NCBI GenBank assembly: GCA_965649825.1
Contig: OZ287694.1
Coordinates: 744,001 to 808,000 of the forward strand
Direction of reading: 5' to 3'
DNA: 64,000 nt
DNA from: Penicillus capitatus
Lineage: Eukaryota > Chlorophyta
The notes under the pieces: model-generated
Databases searched by the model: none
Seen by the model: the letters and a program-made list of their open reading frames with translations, nothing else
What the model was told of the DNA's origin: nothing
In this document: piece by piece, positions 37,314 to 49,256 of the stretch
How the letters are laid out: each line of letters begins with the position of its first letter
Position numbering within the stretch: position 1 is the stretch's first letter
Made by a program: the position numbers and the translations under genes

Positions 37314-40300
37314 TTAAGAGGACGAGGATGATCCTGAAGCCTCTCCAATGTACACACGGCTTCGCTGCTCCTGATCTAATCTCATTTGTTGTTTTCTCAT
37401 GGCCTTAATTCGCTCACAATCTGGTACGGTACATGGTCTATTGCAGAAATGTGCATGCCGTCGCAAAATCATTCCATAGACACGACAGGCTCGACACGAA
37501 CTGGCCCCAACCTAAAACGCCATCCGTCGTTGGTGTGTGGCTAAGGGAGGGAGGACGGTACTTACTCTGCAGTTTTGTGCATGTTTGAGTAGCTCTTTCA
37601 TTTTCCGGCAATCAGGCATGCATGGATCCGTGCGGCAGTAGGCGGCATGTTCGAAGTTTTCTGTCACTCTCTTGATCTGCATCTGGCTGTTCGTGGAGGG
37701 CCCACCAAAAGGAACAGACGGCGCCGCATGTGTGCGTGCGCCATATACTGCCGCGTTGGATCGACATGTACGACAAAACTCCGGCGTCTGCTGGTCACGT
37801 TTTTCTGAATGGACTGCTGTTGGAATCTCTATGCCACATCCTCTGCAAATGGTTGGAAAGACAGGAGCCTTGGTGTTGTGCAGGTGATAGAGCAACATCA
37901 TTGTACTGTGCTTCGCATGCTGCAGCGTATCAAACTGATAGTGATTTCCTTTGCAGAACGCCAGAAACGCCTGACGGCTTTCAAAGATCTCGCTGAATCG
38001 ATGATCTTCTGCATTGTCGAAATCTCCGACCTCCGAAGGACTGGGCGCGACGTACTCTCGCTCCAGATCCGAAAAATTAACCGATTCCGGAATGGGACCG
38101 CCTTCTCCGATCGCTGCACATGTTTGATAACATGTATCACAAATCTGAAAGAACTGTGTGTTGGAGTGTGCAGCACCAGGTCTTCCCAATTTGATGCCTT
38201 CAAAATGCGCTCTCTTTTTCACAGGCTCTGTCTGCTTGTTGCCATTCGCATGATCAAAGTGATAAACAAATTTGTTTCCGTTCGTAATGTACGTCTGGCA
38301 CAGGCTGCATGGCTCCTGAAGATGCCAGACCATGAAATCCGACCATCTTGGGAACGGTAAACTAAGCATGAGTCCATTCTCTAGCGACTCATTCAATGAC
38401 ATCTCGCCCCTCGTCTTCCGTTTCTCTCCAGGTTTTCGACAGTAATCCACACCTTTGCTCGATCGCAATGCCTTGAGAATCTTTTCTGCTTCTCCTGGCC
38501 AATAGTCTCCTTCGAAATAGGGCATCTCAGCAGCGCTAAATGGCCGACCCACTGCCCGATCCATGCCACACGTAAAGAACGTGTCCATCAGATTGGAATC
38601 GTGTGTCACTATTTTGCGATCTTTTGCCATCTTTAACAAATCTCTGTACCAGATCCGCAATCGATCGGCCGAAGGAATACGTTGTGTCTTGGGCTTGCAA
38701 TGGAGGATATAGTCTTCTCCCTCTTTGCCAGGAGGGCAGGCCCAAATATAGAACACCTCGAATCCCCGTCTCTTCACAAACTCAACATACGCCAAGAGCG
38801 TTTCTTTGTACACGACGGATCGCAGGGAATCGCCTCTGACAGTTTTCATATCTGGAATAAAGTGCTTGACAGAATCAATGTACTCCAGATTTACCCAACG
38901 CTGATTGGGCTTCTCACAGTCATCTCCATACTCTTGGACATACATGCAGAAGAGAAGGACATCCACACCATGGATTTTTTGAAATACGCCGATCACTCTT
39001 TGGTGATAGGGATACTCGGTTGGCAGTTCTGGAAACGATGCCGCCATGACCGGTTGGACTTTCGTAACTTTTTTGGTTGACATAAGGACACAGACCGTCA
39101 GCGGCAGACACTCCGTTGCTGAAAGCCTTAGTCTTGTCATCTCTTCCTGGACTTGATCATTAAGCTTGGACTGGATGAAATCGGACAAGGCGCAACGTGG
39201 CAGTTCACTGGCTCCCCACATGGAAACGGGCTTTGTCGCTGGTTTCACTCTGTGGCCCAATTCCATCTCCTCTTTCAAACAGAAAGGACACATGTACTTC
39301 GCATCTTCATTATTCTCGCCTCGGTTAAACAGACCACAGGAGGAATGGACCCAATAGCCACACTTATCACAGGCGACCCACGTCTCGGTCACACATTCAT
39401 CATTCTTGCATGGATGGAAAAAGATCAGTGGCACATTCATCTGACCGACGGTTAATGATCCATCTTTCTTAGACGAAAAACACTTGTGACATGCACAAAT
39501 CTGCAACGTCGTCGCTTCCGGCTTGGTCTTCCAATACATTCCCCCTCTTTTGATTCGAGCAAAGCAACAGTCACAGTAAAGCTGAATGGGCTGAAATGTC
39601 TGCTCTCCTTGCAGACAGACAGCACAGATCTTATCTTTCATCACCGACTCCGGTTTGTTGGGAAACGCATCGCAGCATCGCACCGCCTTCAAATACGATT
39701 CGATTTCTTTTGGATCAAAAGTCTCAAAGAGCGACGTGCCCAGCTGAAAAGCAGCTGCCTGATCTCTATGCCGTGGTGGATCCATCGGAACAGGCGGATT
39801 CGTTGCCGGTAGATGCGGAACGGGATCGACAGGAAAATTGGCAGGTAGCTCGATGAAGTAGTTGTTCGTGACAGGCGTCGTCGGGTGCGGATATAACAGA
39901 CCATCCGTTTCCGCTTCTCCCGAAAACTCTCCTTTCGGCGGCCGATCCACAGGAAAAGGATCCAGGCCTGGTGCAAAATGGCTCTTTCGGATCGGACCCG
40001 GTCGTACACTCTGTTCCGGAGGAAACAGAGACGTGCCCATGACTTCACTCATCTCGCGTTTCACTCGTGGATTTGGAACACTGTGGATGCTGCATTGAAT
40101 GTCATTGATCATCTGTTTCAGATGCGAACAGGGAAGGCAATTCGGCACCGAACAGTTTCGGAAATGCGCCAAGCCTTTCTTCACAGCATAGCACCTACAC
40201 GATCAGCCCTCTCAGGGAGATGCTGCATCGATCGTTTGCTCGTCACACTTGTCATTGGTGCATCGTTCCTTGAGATTGCAATGCACAATGTGTCGCCACA

Positions 40301-41086
40301 GTTCCTTAACGCGCGCACACGATTCGCCCATGCAGCAGCCGTCGGTCTTGCAATGCAGACAGTGTGCCATCAGCAATGCACAGATTTTCTGTCGAGGCCA
40401 TTGTCCGTTTCAGTGTCGCCCAATCGATCATGGACAGGCAACGCACTTGAATGGAGTTTCGCTGCAGTGATGAAGAGATGGTTCTCTCCATTCCTCTGAT
40501 CGGTGCATCCTGTACGCGTATGCCCGTTCTGGAGAGATAGCTTTGCTGCTGCTGCTGCTGCTGCTGTGACTCTCCTCCGTTTGGAAAGGGCAGATAAGCA
40601 CTCTCGCTGCGCGGCTCATACTCCATACGGGCATTGGACCGCACTTGTTTCGAAGGAGGGACAGTGATCGACGTCGGCACTGTTCTCACAGGTACCACCA
40701 TGGTCGGCATACCTGTCATGCCTCCTTCTAATCCAGAGTACGGTAGAAATCTTGGAGATATCCGATCTGGATACCCTGCACGTACATACGCTTTGTATTC
40801 ATAGAAGACGGCTGGTCTGGAACAACAGACCTCTGTAGCGAGCGTCGACAAAGCTCGGCGTGGGTTGCAGGAACTCGTTATCATATCGTGGGAATTCGCG
40901 TTGGCCGCGCAGCAGTGGCGAATGGGCCGTTGGCAGTGGCGCCTCGGGTGAAGGAGCATATGGAAACAAATGCGTCGCGGTTCCACTGCAACTGCGTCGC
41001 GGGACGCGCATCTCGGTCCCTCTGCGTTTCGGAAACATCGTGGATATCCCGGTGACGCAAAAACGCACGAAGCCGTTTTTACGCAA
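37314..41086 (-). CDS. CBP/p300 (HAC-type) histone acetyltransferase
   Basis: Nuclear lysine acetyltransferase and coactivator. ATG 41086. Introns 40791-40830, 40389-40446, 40195-40248 and 37512-37565 close the frame at 1188 aa. Order: Pro/Gln-rich head with an eight-Gln run; TAZ1 (HCLHCKTDGCCMGESCARVK through HFRNCSVPNCLPCSHLKQ); Cys-rich ICAVCLQGEQ region; PHD (VACDKCGYWVHSSCGLF). Then the KAT11 catalytic domain: RWVNLEYIDSVKHFIP, VYKETLLAYVEFVKRRGFEV, YIWACPPGKEGEDYILHCKP. The segment RLRIWYRDLL holds a Tyr in the place of the p300 catalytic Tyr. Next are ZZ-like fingers (CSLCQTYI, ICDTCYQTC, ICRGCGIEI) and TAZ2 (HAAYCRTDPCMPDCRKMKELL through HFCNRPCTVPDCERIK). There is no bromodomain, as in plant HAC proteins and unlike animal CBP. 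Confidence 0.95.
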
Positions 41087-41219
41087 ACGTCTGACGCCTC
41101 ACTCACTGCGTAACGTCGAGGCGATGTTCGTTTTGAGAGTTCGCAAGCACAGCTAAGATTTCGTTGATGAAAAGACAGCTCTGGGAGATGCTGCCATTCG
41201 ACCGTCTCCCTCCACCGCC

Positions 41220-42438
41220 ATGGTTTTTGTACCTGAACGTGTCGTCCTTCATCCTTTGGTCCTCCTCAGTGTCGTCGATCATTACAATCGAGTGGCAAAA
41301 GAGACATCGAAACGCGTCGTCGGGGTGTTGCTCGGCAGTGCCCGACGTGGCGTCATCGATGTGGCAAACAGTTTTGCAGGTATGCTCGAAAAGCGTGGCA
41401 TGTTTTCGATAGAATGCATTCGATGTCTCCTGGCAGTGCCGTTTGAAGAGGATCTCAATGACCCGTCCATTTGGTTCTTGGACCACAGTTACTTGGAGAA
41501 TATTTTCGCGATGTTTCGCAAAGTGAATGCCAGGGAGAAAATCGTGGGATGGTATAGCACAGGTGGAGTACCCCATACGGTGTCCATAAGATACAGGAGG
41601 ACATGTTATAGGGCCACGTATTCGCGAGGCAGATTTGGAGATCAATGAATTGATGTCGCGTTTCTGTGACGATCCGATTCTGGTGATCTGCGAAGTGCAG
41701 CCGAAGAGTCTCGGTCTGCCCATTACCTCCTATTTCTCCAAAGAGGAGGTCAAGGAGGTCGACAAAGCTCAGGCATCGAACATATCGTTGTTGGATGTCT
41801 GTGATGTGACAGGATGGAATGGAGAAGACGAAGAAGGTCTTTGTCAATGTGCCGACCGAAGTGGGTCAAACGGAGGCGGAAGAGATCGGCGTGGAGCATC
41901 TCTTGCGAAATGTTAGGGATGCCAGTATCAGCACACTCACCACCGAGATCGGCGGCAGAATTCAAGGCATGTCACTCTTGCCGACAGAAAAGTGTGAGAT
42001 GTGTGAGAACTGCTATAACGGATAGGGATTCGTGGGTTGAATTCGAGACTGAACGATATCAAAGAGTACATCGAGTTGGTCCTGAACGGCTCGATTCCTG
42101 CCAATCACGAGATCATGAATAATCTCCAAGTCATCTTCAGTCTGCTGCCCAATATGAATGTGGATACACTCGCCCGAGCTCTTTCCGGTAAGGAAATGAT
42201 CATTTCGCACTCGTGTGCGAATGTACGGTGCGTAGTTAAGACGAATGACATGATGCTGGGCATGTACATGTCATCGATGATTCGCTGCGTCATTGCACTG
42301 CACAATCTCATCGATAACAAAGAGATTCGCTACGGGAGAAGAAAAGAGGCGGCGATCGCCGAGGCGGAGGCCACAGAGAAAGCGGATGTGACAGCAACGG
42401 AGAATGAGAATAGTGGCAGTGGCGGAATGCCAGAGTAG
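41220..42438 (+). CDS. 26S proteasome regulatory subunit Rpn8 (PSMD7), MPN protein
   Basis: Lid subunit of the 26S proteasome, partner of the deubiquitinase Rpn11. ATG 41220. The MPN domain runs [42 protein letters not shown], an intron of about 57 nt, then [20 protein letters not shown] and [20 protein letters not shown]. The metal-binding JAMM His residues are missing (GWYSTG), as expected for catalytically dead Rpn8. Later exons: [33 protein letters not shown] close to EAEEIG, and [20 protein letters not shown]. After [13 protein letters not shown] comes [20 protein letters not shown] and an acidic tail to 42438. eIF3f was considered, but the whole length follows Rpn8. Confidence 0.93.
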
Positions 42439-42549
42439 AGAAGGAACTTCTGTGCTGTTTTGCAGCTGTGTGCATTCTTTACGTTACGGTCTGTCTGCCA
42501 GCTACATCAGAGAGTCCTTCTCTATGCCGTACACATTTCTTGTCAGAAG

Positions 42550-44035
42550 CTAGATTGGCAACAGCGTTCTTCTCGTTGGCTTGGTATCTGTGATAAGACT
42601 TGCAGAAAGGTGTTCCAGCGAAGGTGTGGCTCGGAACTGTCCTTTCGGTATTGGCTTGTCATCGTGCGATCCGTTCTTCGGCGGTTTCTTATCTCCAAAG
42701 GTGAAGAACTGATGCATCGAGATCAAAACGATCAAAACGCCAATCAAGAAATTCAGAGACAGGTGATGGCCAAAGAGCACCGCCTGCAATGCACAGCGAG
42801 AGAATGTCACACATCTGCGAACAAACATACCGACATCGTAGCAGTGAAGAGCGTCGCCAGCGCAGATGAATATTTCTTCAAGATCGTATCAGCAAACTGA
42901 ACACAGAGAAACACTCAATCGCACATCGTGCATCCATACAGGCCGTGGCGGCGGTGGCGGCGGCGTGGCGGCGTACTTTGAAGAAGAAGGAAGATAAAAT
43001 GCCTTGAATGGCGTTGTTAGCAATCAAAAGGACAGTGATGGTGTTATGTCCCACAAACAGCGCATCAAATCGTTCTTCGCAACACACAAGCTTCAGCCAG
43101 TGATGCAAACGAACAGCCAACGTACCTCCTTTGAGATAAGTCACGATGACGAGGCCTGCTGCGTTGAACATCATGCCATAGAAGTAAAGGAAGAAATTCT
43201 GTTCGTGGACGCTGGTCTCCATATGCTTCTTCAGCGCAAACTCGTTGTAGACGGAAGCGGCGGCAGGAATGGTCACCTGAAAGCGAGCTCAGCATCAAAC
43301 AGAACGGCTAATGCGAAAACAGCACCGAGAACAGCGTGTAGACCATGGCGATGATGGTAAACGGCTCATCCGCAGCGGAGCCTTTACAAGCTGGCAGCTG
43401 GTTGATGCTGATCCCACAGACCAAGAGAACCAAAGCCTCCCATTGGACGAACGAAAATCTCCGGCCCAAAACCGAACGCATCAGCAAAGCAATCGTAAAG
43501 ATCTAGACCACATTGCCGCATCACGCACAGGCAGCGTCCCGAGCACAGACCTTGAGATTTCCCAGCATCTTGGTTGTCGTCGGTTTAAAGTACAGCTGCA
43601 TGAGAAATTTCAAGTAATTGTTGATGGCATAGAGACCGGCCGGAACCATCAGGAGTCGATTATGATACGCCTGTTGACCAAAAGACGTCACCGATCGATA
43701 GAGCGGCGACTCTCCGTTCTGAGTGCCCTGCAGAGCACAGCCACATCTGATGCATCGCACTGCCGTCCATGACTCTCTTACCACACTCATCAGCGTACAG
43801 ATGGCGAAGAGGACTTTGAACACCTCGGTTATCAGGTTAACACTGACAGGATTGTACGAGAATTTCCCGTTGGCATCCTTGGACATGTGCACGAGGATAG
43901 GTTGCATGCCTAAGGGGTGTTTCGAGCTGACAAGCGCGTGGACAGAGTGTGGTGTGTACCGACGAAGAGGCAGTCGAGGGCAACGAGCGTGATACGTAGG
44001 GTGCGCAAGTTTTCGCTGTGCGTTTTGCTCGACAT
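42550..44035 (-). CDS. Plant-type nucleotide-sugar transporter (CMP-sialate-transporter-like)
   Basis: Golgi/ER antiporter of the SLC35A-like NST family. ATG 44035 (MSSKTHSENLRTLRITLVAL). Intron 43920-43969 (50 nt) restores LDCLFVGMQPILVHMSK, the plant CMP-sialate-transporter-like opening. Further motifs: YNPVSVNLITEVFKVLFAI, PAGLYAINNYLKFLMQLYF, TTTKMLGNLKV, FSFVQWEALVLLVCGISINQL, ASVYNEFALKKHMETSVHEQN, FLYFYGMMFNAAG, NNAIQGILSSFFFK and FLIGVLIVLISMHQFFTF. The extreme end TRRTLLPI (stop 42550) also follows the plant subfamily. About ten spans, usual length. The transported sugar is not determinable. It is convergent with Rpn8, with a gap of about 110 bp. Confidence 0.93.
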
Positions 44036-44468
44036 GGTAACTAACGTCGCGAGCTGGAGGAAAGCGTCTCAATGCCGTTCGTCCTTCGAGAATGGAACGG
44101 TATGGAGTTGAACCGAGCTAAAATGCGAATCGATGAAAAAATGATCATCCAAAGAGAAACGCCCTTGAGGCGATGCTTTTCGCATTTAATCCACCATCCC
44201 GCGTTATTGGCCGCCAGCTAACCGTCTCCCCGTGCGTGCGTTCGCGGCCCATCTCGATCCGTCCCATCATTGCCTGGGAAGGGAACCAGCGCGTTGCTGT
44301 TGAGCAGACAGGCTTTGCCACTGTTGTTCCTCGACGAATGACCTGAACGACGTAGCGCGAATCCGTGACCTTTCTGAAACGCCCTCCACTGTCAAGTCTT
44401 TTCTTCCGTCTCCTTTTCAAGCGTGTCTTGTTCTTCCTCGTCATTCCTCAGAGCGCCACTCCCTTTCT

Positions 44469-47400
44469 ATGTCGAAGCGCCCTGTCTCATGGCGTGAATG
44501 GCTGGGTTTCAGCCGTCCCGTTGAGCGTTTTTCGCTGGAAGAGCTGGAACGTCTGCACAACGAACTCGTTCGGCAGACCACAATTCACAAAACGCGTCGA
44601 GGCCGCTTGGATGCTTCAGCCACATCCTATCATCGTCTGTCCTCATCTTCTGTCAATGGCAACACCGAAACCTTCATCGAAACGCTCCGATCGATCGCCG
44701 AGCTCATGATATGGGGCGACCAGCACGAACCGAGATTTTTTGATTTCTTCTTGGAGAAGAACGTGCTGTTTGAATTCTACGAAATCCTGTCGTCTTCGGA
44801 GAATCGAACCGGCGAGATTGCGACGCAGGCAAGCTGAGCTGTCACATCACAGCGCGTTTCTGTCTGATGTGATGACGGGCGTCGTGCCTGAAGGTGTTGC
44901 AAACGCTGAGCATTATGATCTTGAATATCAAGCGCGACACGTCCATCTTTTATCTCTTCAGCAACAATCATTTAAACAACATTCTTCAGCTGGATTTCGA
45001 CTTCTCCGATGAGGAAGTCCTCGCTTTTTATATTTCGTTTCTGAAATCCATCAGTTTGAAGCTCACGCCACGGACGATTCATTTCTTCTTTCAGAAATCG
45101 GAGGACGGCGTCGGATCGAGTTTCCCGCTGTACACAGAGGCGATTCGGTTTGTGGGAAATCGAGAAGGCATGGTCCGCGCCGCCGTGAGCTGTCACATCA
45201 ACATCACATTTCCCAAACGACCGATCTGGCGATCTAGGTTCGGACGTTGACGCTGAACGTCTACAGTGTCGAGGATCCAGACATTCAGGAATTTGTCGTG
45301 AGCAAACCAGCCAGCAATTACTTCACCGAACTGGCACTGTACGCCGCCGAACAATGTCAAGTAACATCGACCGATCGATCCAGCTGCTGCGATCCGATGG
45401 TACTCCATCCAGGCTTTGGATCGATTGTTACTGGAAGCTGAAAACACCGTTGCTGATAGTTATGGCGCATTAGATTCCCAAATGAACAGGATCGAAGATC
45501 TGTTATCGTACTTCAACGACATCTATCTCACAGGCACCGCCACGCATCGCAGTGATCTGCGCGTTATCGCACGCGTGGCGTCTGCTTAGGATCGGAAGTC
45601 TTGTGTTCTCGACTCTCTGGATGTTTGTGGGAGTACTTTGTGGGACCTGCTCTTCTCTGGCCACTTCTCGAAGTTGGAGCACGACCCTGTAGCGTTGTCG
45701 ATAGGCTTTTCGTTTTCTGATGCGCTGACGTGTGTGTAGGTCTGAGTTCTGCCTACGGTATTTCCCGGACTGGCGTCTTTCGTGCCGTTTCTTCTCTCTG
45801 TGTTATCGAACGTCTCATCGCCATTCTGGAAAGGCCGATTCTCTGCGAAGCGATTGCCTGTTGCTTACTGGCTGGCGAAAGTATGAAAACAGATGAATGG
45901 GGAGGAGTCGGGGAGATCTGGGAATGTAGGTTGCTTTTCAGAAGTGTGTGAGAAAGCCACGAACAGGTCCTCTGTCCTGAGACCGACTGCCCCGTTTCAT
46001 TCCCTAGCGACCCCCGATGTCTCAGAAGAAAGTGCCGGAGGCAGTAGCAGCAGCACACAGGACTTACAGACACGTCATCAAGCAGCCGTACAAAGTAAAG
46101 CCGCCAAAGCACATGACGACCACATCTCGGGTGGGGACATTAGGGACGACGCGTGAAGCAAACTCCATTAAGAGCTTGTTTGTCAAGTATCGCGAGTCCT
46201 TCCTGCGTTGCCTATCGGGAGACAGCACTCAGATTGGCACAGCTGCCGTGCGCGTCTTGGTAATGGAGAAGGCGATGTCTACGTGGAAGGCAGTACTGTT
46301 GATCTAGGTTTCATTGATGTTGCACCCGAGCATGAATCCAGATGTTTTGGACATTTGTGGTATTCTTCCTGTCCGTTCCCGCATTCGACGAAGTTTACTC
46401 CATGAACTGACAGGCTTGACTTACAAGGAGATGCCGAAACGCATCCATCGTTCGGTTCTAGGCGGAGAGGATGGGGAAGAGTCTTCTTCGATCACACATC
46501 CTTCTTCTAGAAGTTCCAACCAAAGTCAAGACGAACCGCAATCGACCACCACCCATCGACGCATGCCCAGCAACCCCATTCGTTTCCTTCGCACACTGAG
46601 TCACAGAAACCAGCTTAAGAAGGAAACCCGTCCACCTGCAGGTCTCACTCTTTTGACAGAAATCCGATTAAGAGTGACCGATACTGTGTCAGAGGAGATT
46701 GAGGAAATGGCGGCGGTCGATGAAGCGCCGCCAGCTCCGTCGCCGCCATCACCTCCAAAAGAACCAAAGAGTAAGGAGGCGTTCGATCACGCTTGAGAGG
46801 ACACAGATGTTGTGCAGGTGGAGAATTGATGAAGGCATTGATTCAGTTGACGTTGCTGCCGACGTTGCCTCCAATAGCGATCTCCTATATCACATGGATC
46901 ATTTCGAAACTCACAACGACGCCGTCGAATCGCAGTCCTTCACAAGTGCCCCGCCACCTGCGTTCCTCAGAGATAGATGCATCGATGGAAGTGTCGTCCT
47001 AGATGGATCTGGAATCTGTATGGACCATCAGCGTCATCGCTGAGCACTGTTTGGAATCGGTGAGCACTGCACTGGTCGTCTGTCAGTCCTCGGTGGCGGA
47101 TGAGCTCAGAGGAGTCTGGTGCGATGCCCTCCTGTTCCTCATTCAGCAGCAATGGTCCGAATCGCGTCAAGTAGAGCCTCGTCGAGCACAAGGTCCACAT
47201 CGCAAAGCCCGTTCGTTGCCTTTAGCATGCCGTGGAGCCACGTCTCGTCTGCACCAGCACTTCTCTGCTCGATTCTGTCTTTTCACAGAAAGCGAGCGAG
47301 TTGGGGTCTGCTCTCTACAACGATCGGGGTACGTGTCTGCGGTGTCCTGCTGTCGGTGTGTTATGGAGTATGGTCGATGGTGTCAGGTTCCGTGACATCG

Positions 47401-48300
47401 CAGCAGTTGGCCGTGCGTTTGCAATTGGGCTTTTCAGCGCAGTGCGCTTTACATGTCTTTTTCAAAATCAAGCGACTCATTGCACTCTCTCAACTGAAAC
47501 AGGTGGTGCCTGTCGCTTCTCCTCGAGGCTTTTGGCCTTGACTGAAATGTGGCCAGTATCTATTGAATGGAAAGATTCTCGAAGGAGATGGTCTGCCACG
47601 CGTCTCGCTCACCGAAGTGAAGAAAGCGGAATTGAAGGAGGGCATGACAATGAACTTAGCCACAACCACCGTCATCCCTTGCACCGTTGCTTTTGTCCAA
47701 GGTAAACAACCCCGACCCCAACCACCTTTAACCGTAGGACACATGTGCCGCACGTTCAGGTCAAGAGACCAATGCCTATTACTGTTTACAAGGACTGCCG
47801 AACTGTTTGTTGACTGGAAACGAAAATCGAGTACTGGAGGGACAGAATGGCACGACAGAAGTGGCACATAGCGTTCCTTTTGTTGTGTTGGCCCGTCCCC
47901 ACACCAATCGAATCAGCATGGGTGCGCCACACATGATCCTATTGATCTGCCTCTCCACGCTTGTGCCTCAGGGACGATCATTTCCGTTTCTCCCCTGTTG
48001 GGAAGCGAACCGAGGATCGATGCACAGCATGAGAATTGGTTGCACGTGCGGGTGCGCCCCATAACGAGTCGTTTTATGGAGGCCAGTAACAAGGCTAGTC
48101 ATTGGAATCAGCCACCGTGGGCCAGTTTCCGGACGCTCTGTGATGGTCATTGGGTCCTGGCCTTTCAGAATCCAGGCGAAGCGCTCCGTGCGAAATATCT
48201 CACGCAGGAATGCATTGCAAAACTCACCAGTCTGTACAGCAATGTCGTGTCACCCTTATTAGCAAACGAGACAAATCCGTGCAATGGCCATCGGACTTGA
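44469..48300 (+). CDS. CLEC16A / Ema / GOP-1-like endosomal protein
   Basis: A family acting in endosome maturation, autophagy and mitophagy. ATG 44469. The amino-terminal FPL domain is clear: VERFSLEELERLHNELVRQT, ETFIETLRSIAELMIWGDQH, FFDFFLEKNVLFEFYEILSS. After introns, VLQTLSIMILNIKRDTSIFY, FSNNHLNNILQLDFDFSDEE, YISFLKSISLKLTPRTIHFF and PLYTEAIRFVGNREGMVRAA follow, then RTLTLNVYSVEDPDIQEFV. Middle exons (46.3-47.6 kb) include MNPDVLDICGILPVRSRIRR and hydrophobic helical stretches. The last exons contain GSEPRIDAQHENWLHVRVRP and CDGHWVLAFQNPGEALRAKY, with a stop near 48300, in line with the family carboxy terminus. Many short introns; exon edges after 45.4 kb are only partly resolved. Confidence 0.85.
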
Positions 48301-49256
48301 GAATCTATTTCGTACAGGGTGTTCAATTCTTCTAGATTTGACAGAGAGTTTCCCTGACGTATTTGGATGAAGCTGTTGTGTGTAGTCATAGTACAATGTA
48401 CGACTGATTGTCCAGATGTGTGAAATGCAGAGCATTGTCCGATCGACTGGCGGCGGAAATAAAAACGGCGGCGCGTGAGACGTCAAGAGGAACGCGAGAA
48501 CGGAAACTGTGTCTTTTGGATGTGCAAATCCCGTCGCCGTTGACGCGATAGCCACACACGTCGCTCCGCAACAAACGTCACATCATCGAGCTGCTGATCG
48601 TGTGGACACAGGTACATCGACGAAGGCGGCCGCGAGACAGGAGATGACGCTCTCCGAGTTACGAGCCGAAACCTGGTATCGATGGTGCCTTGTGATAAAC
48701 GTGATGCCATCTGCCTCGCTCATGTGATCATTGTGGTTAGCTCATTCCATTCAGAGTCCCATAGAGACAGACGACACACAAAAGAGTGACAACAGTGTGA
48801 GATCGTCACAGATTAGACGGCCGCGGATTTGTGGCTTGCGATCGATATGGTTGGATCGAGAATGGCTGAGAGATGTGAGAAGAAACGTCCAGTGGGGGTT
48901 CCCTTGCTGATATCCAGCTATATCTGGGCACAGTGAATGCTGTCCATCCCACACAGTGCCGAACGCAGGACGCGTTTATCGGCATCGTAGATCGGCATCC
49001 AGAGGTTCTCTCTGTTAACTCTCTCCATTCAGGTTTCCTCCAGAAGATGCGCCATGAACAACTTCTGCCCACCCTATGGCTCGACAAAGCGCACATCCAT
49101 CAAATCCTTTTGATCCGGCATACCATCGAAGATGTTTGACAGAATTTCTGCGACCGCTCTATCTCAAAGACGTGCCAGTCACGATGGAAGATCGTCGGAG
49201 AGAAGAGCAGTTAAGTATCGCCTCCCTGAGTCTCTCGCCTTTGCGGCACGACGGAG
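48301..49256. other. Spacer with possible small plus-strand gene
   Basis: No family recognised. Plus-strand frames at 48509-48727 (ends WYRWCLVINVMPS) and 48930-49336 (FDPAYHRRCLTEFLRPLYLK, DVPVTMEDRRREEQLSIASL) look protein-like and may be exons of one small gene. If so, it would overlap the 3' end of the mTERF gene on the other strand. Splice sites could not be fixed. Confidence 0.3.

Noticed and set aside
41220-42438. eIF3f or CSN6 as identity of the MPN protein
   Set aside because: [24 protein letters not shown] and the carboxy helices follow Rpn8 throughout.
44145-44444. Minus-strand 99-codon basic frame near the CLEC16A start
   Set aside because: No family, Arg-rich composition typical of antisense frames, and it lies in the promoter area between two divergent genes. 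Not enough support for a CDS.
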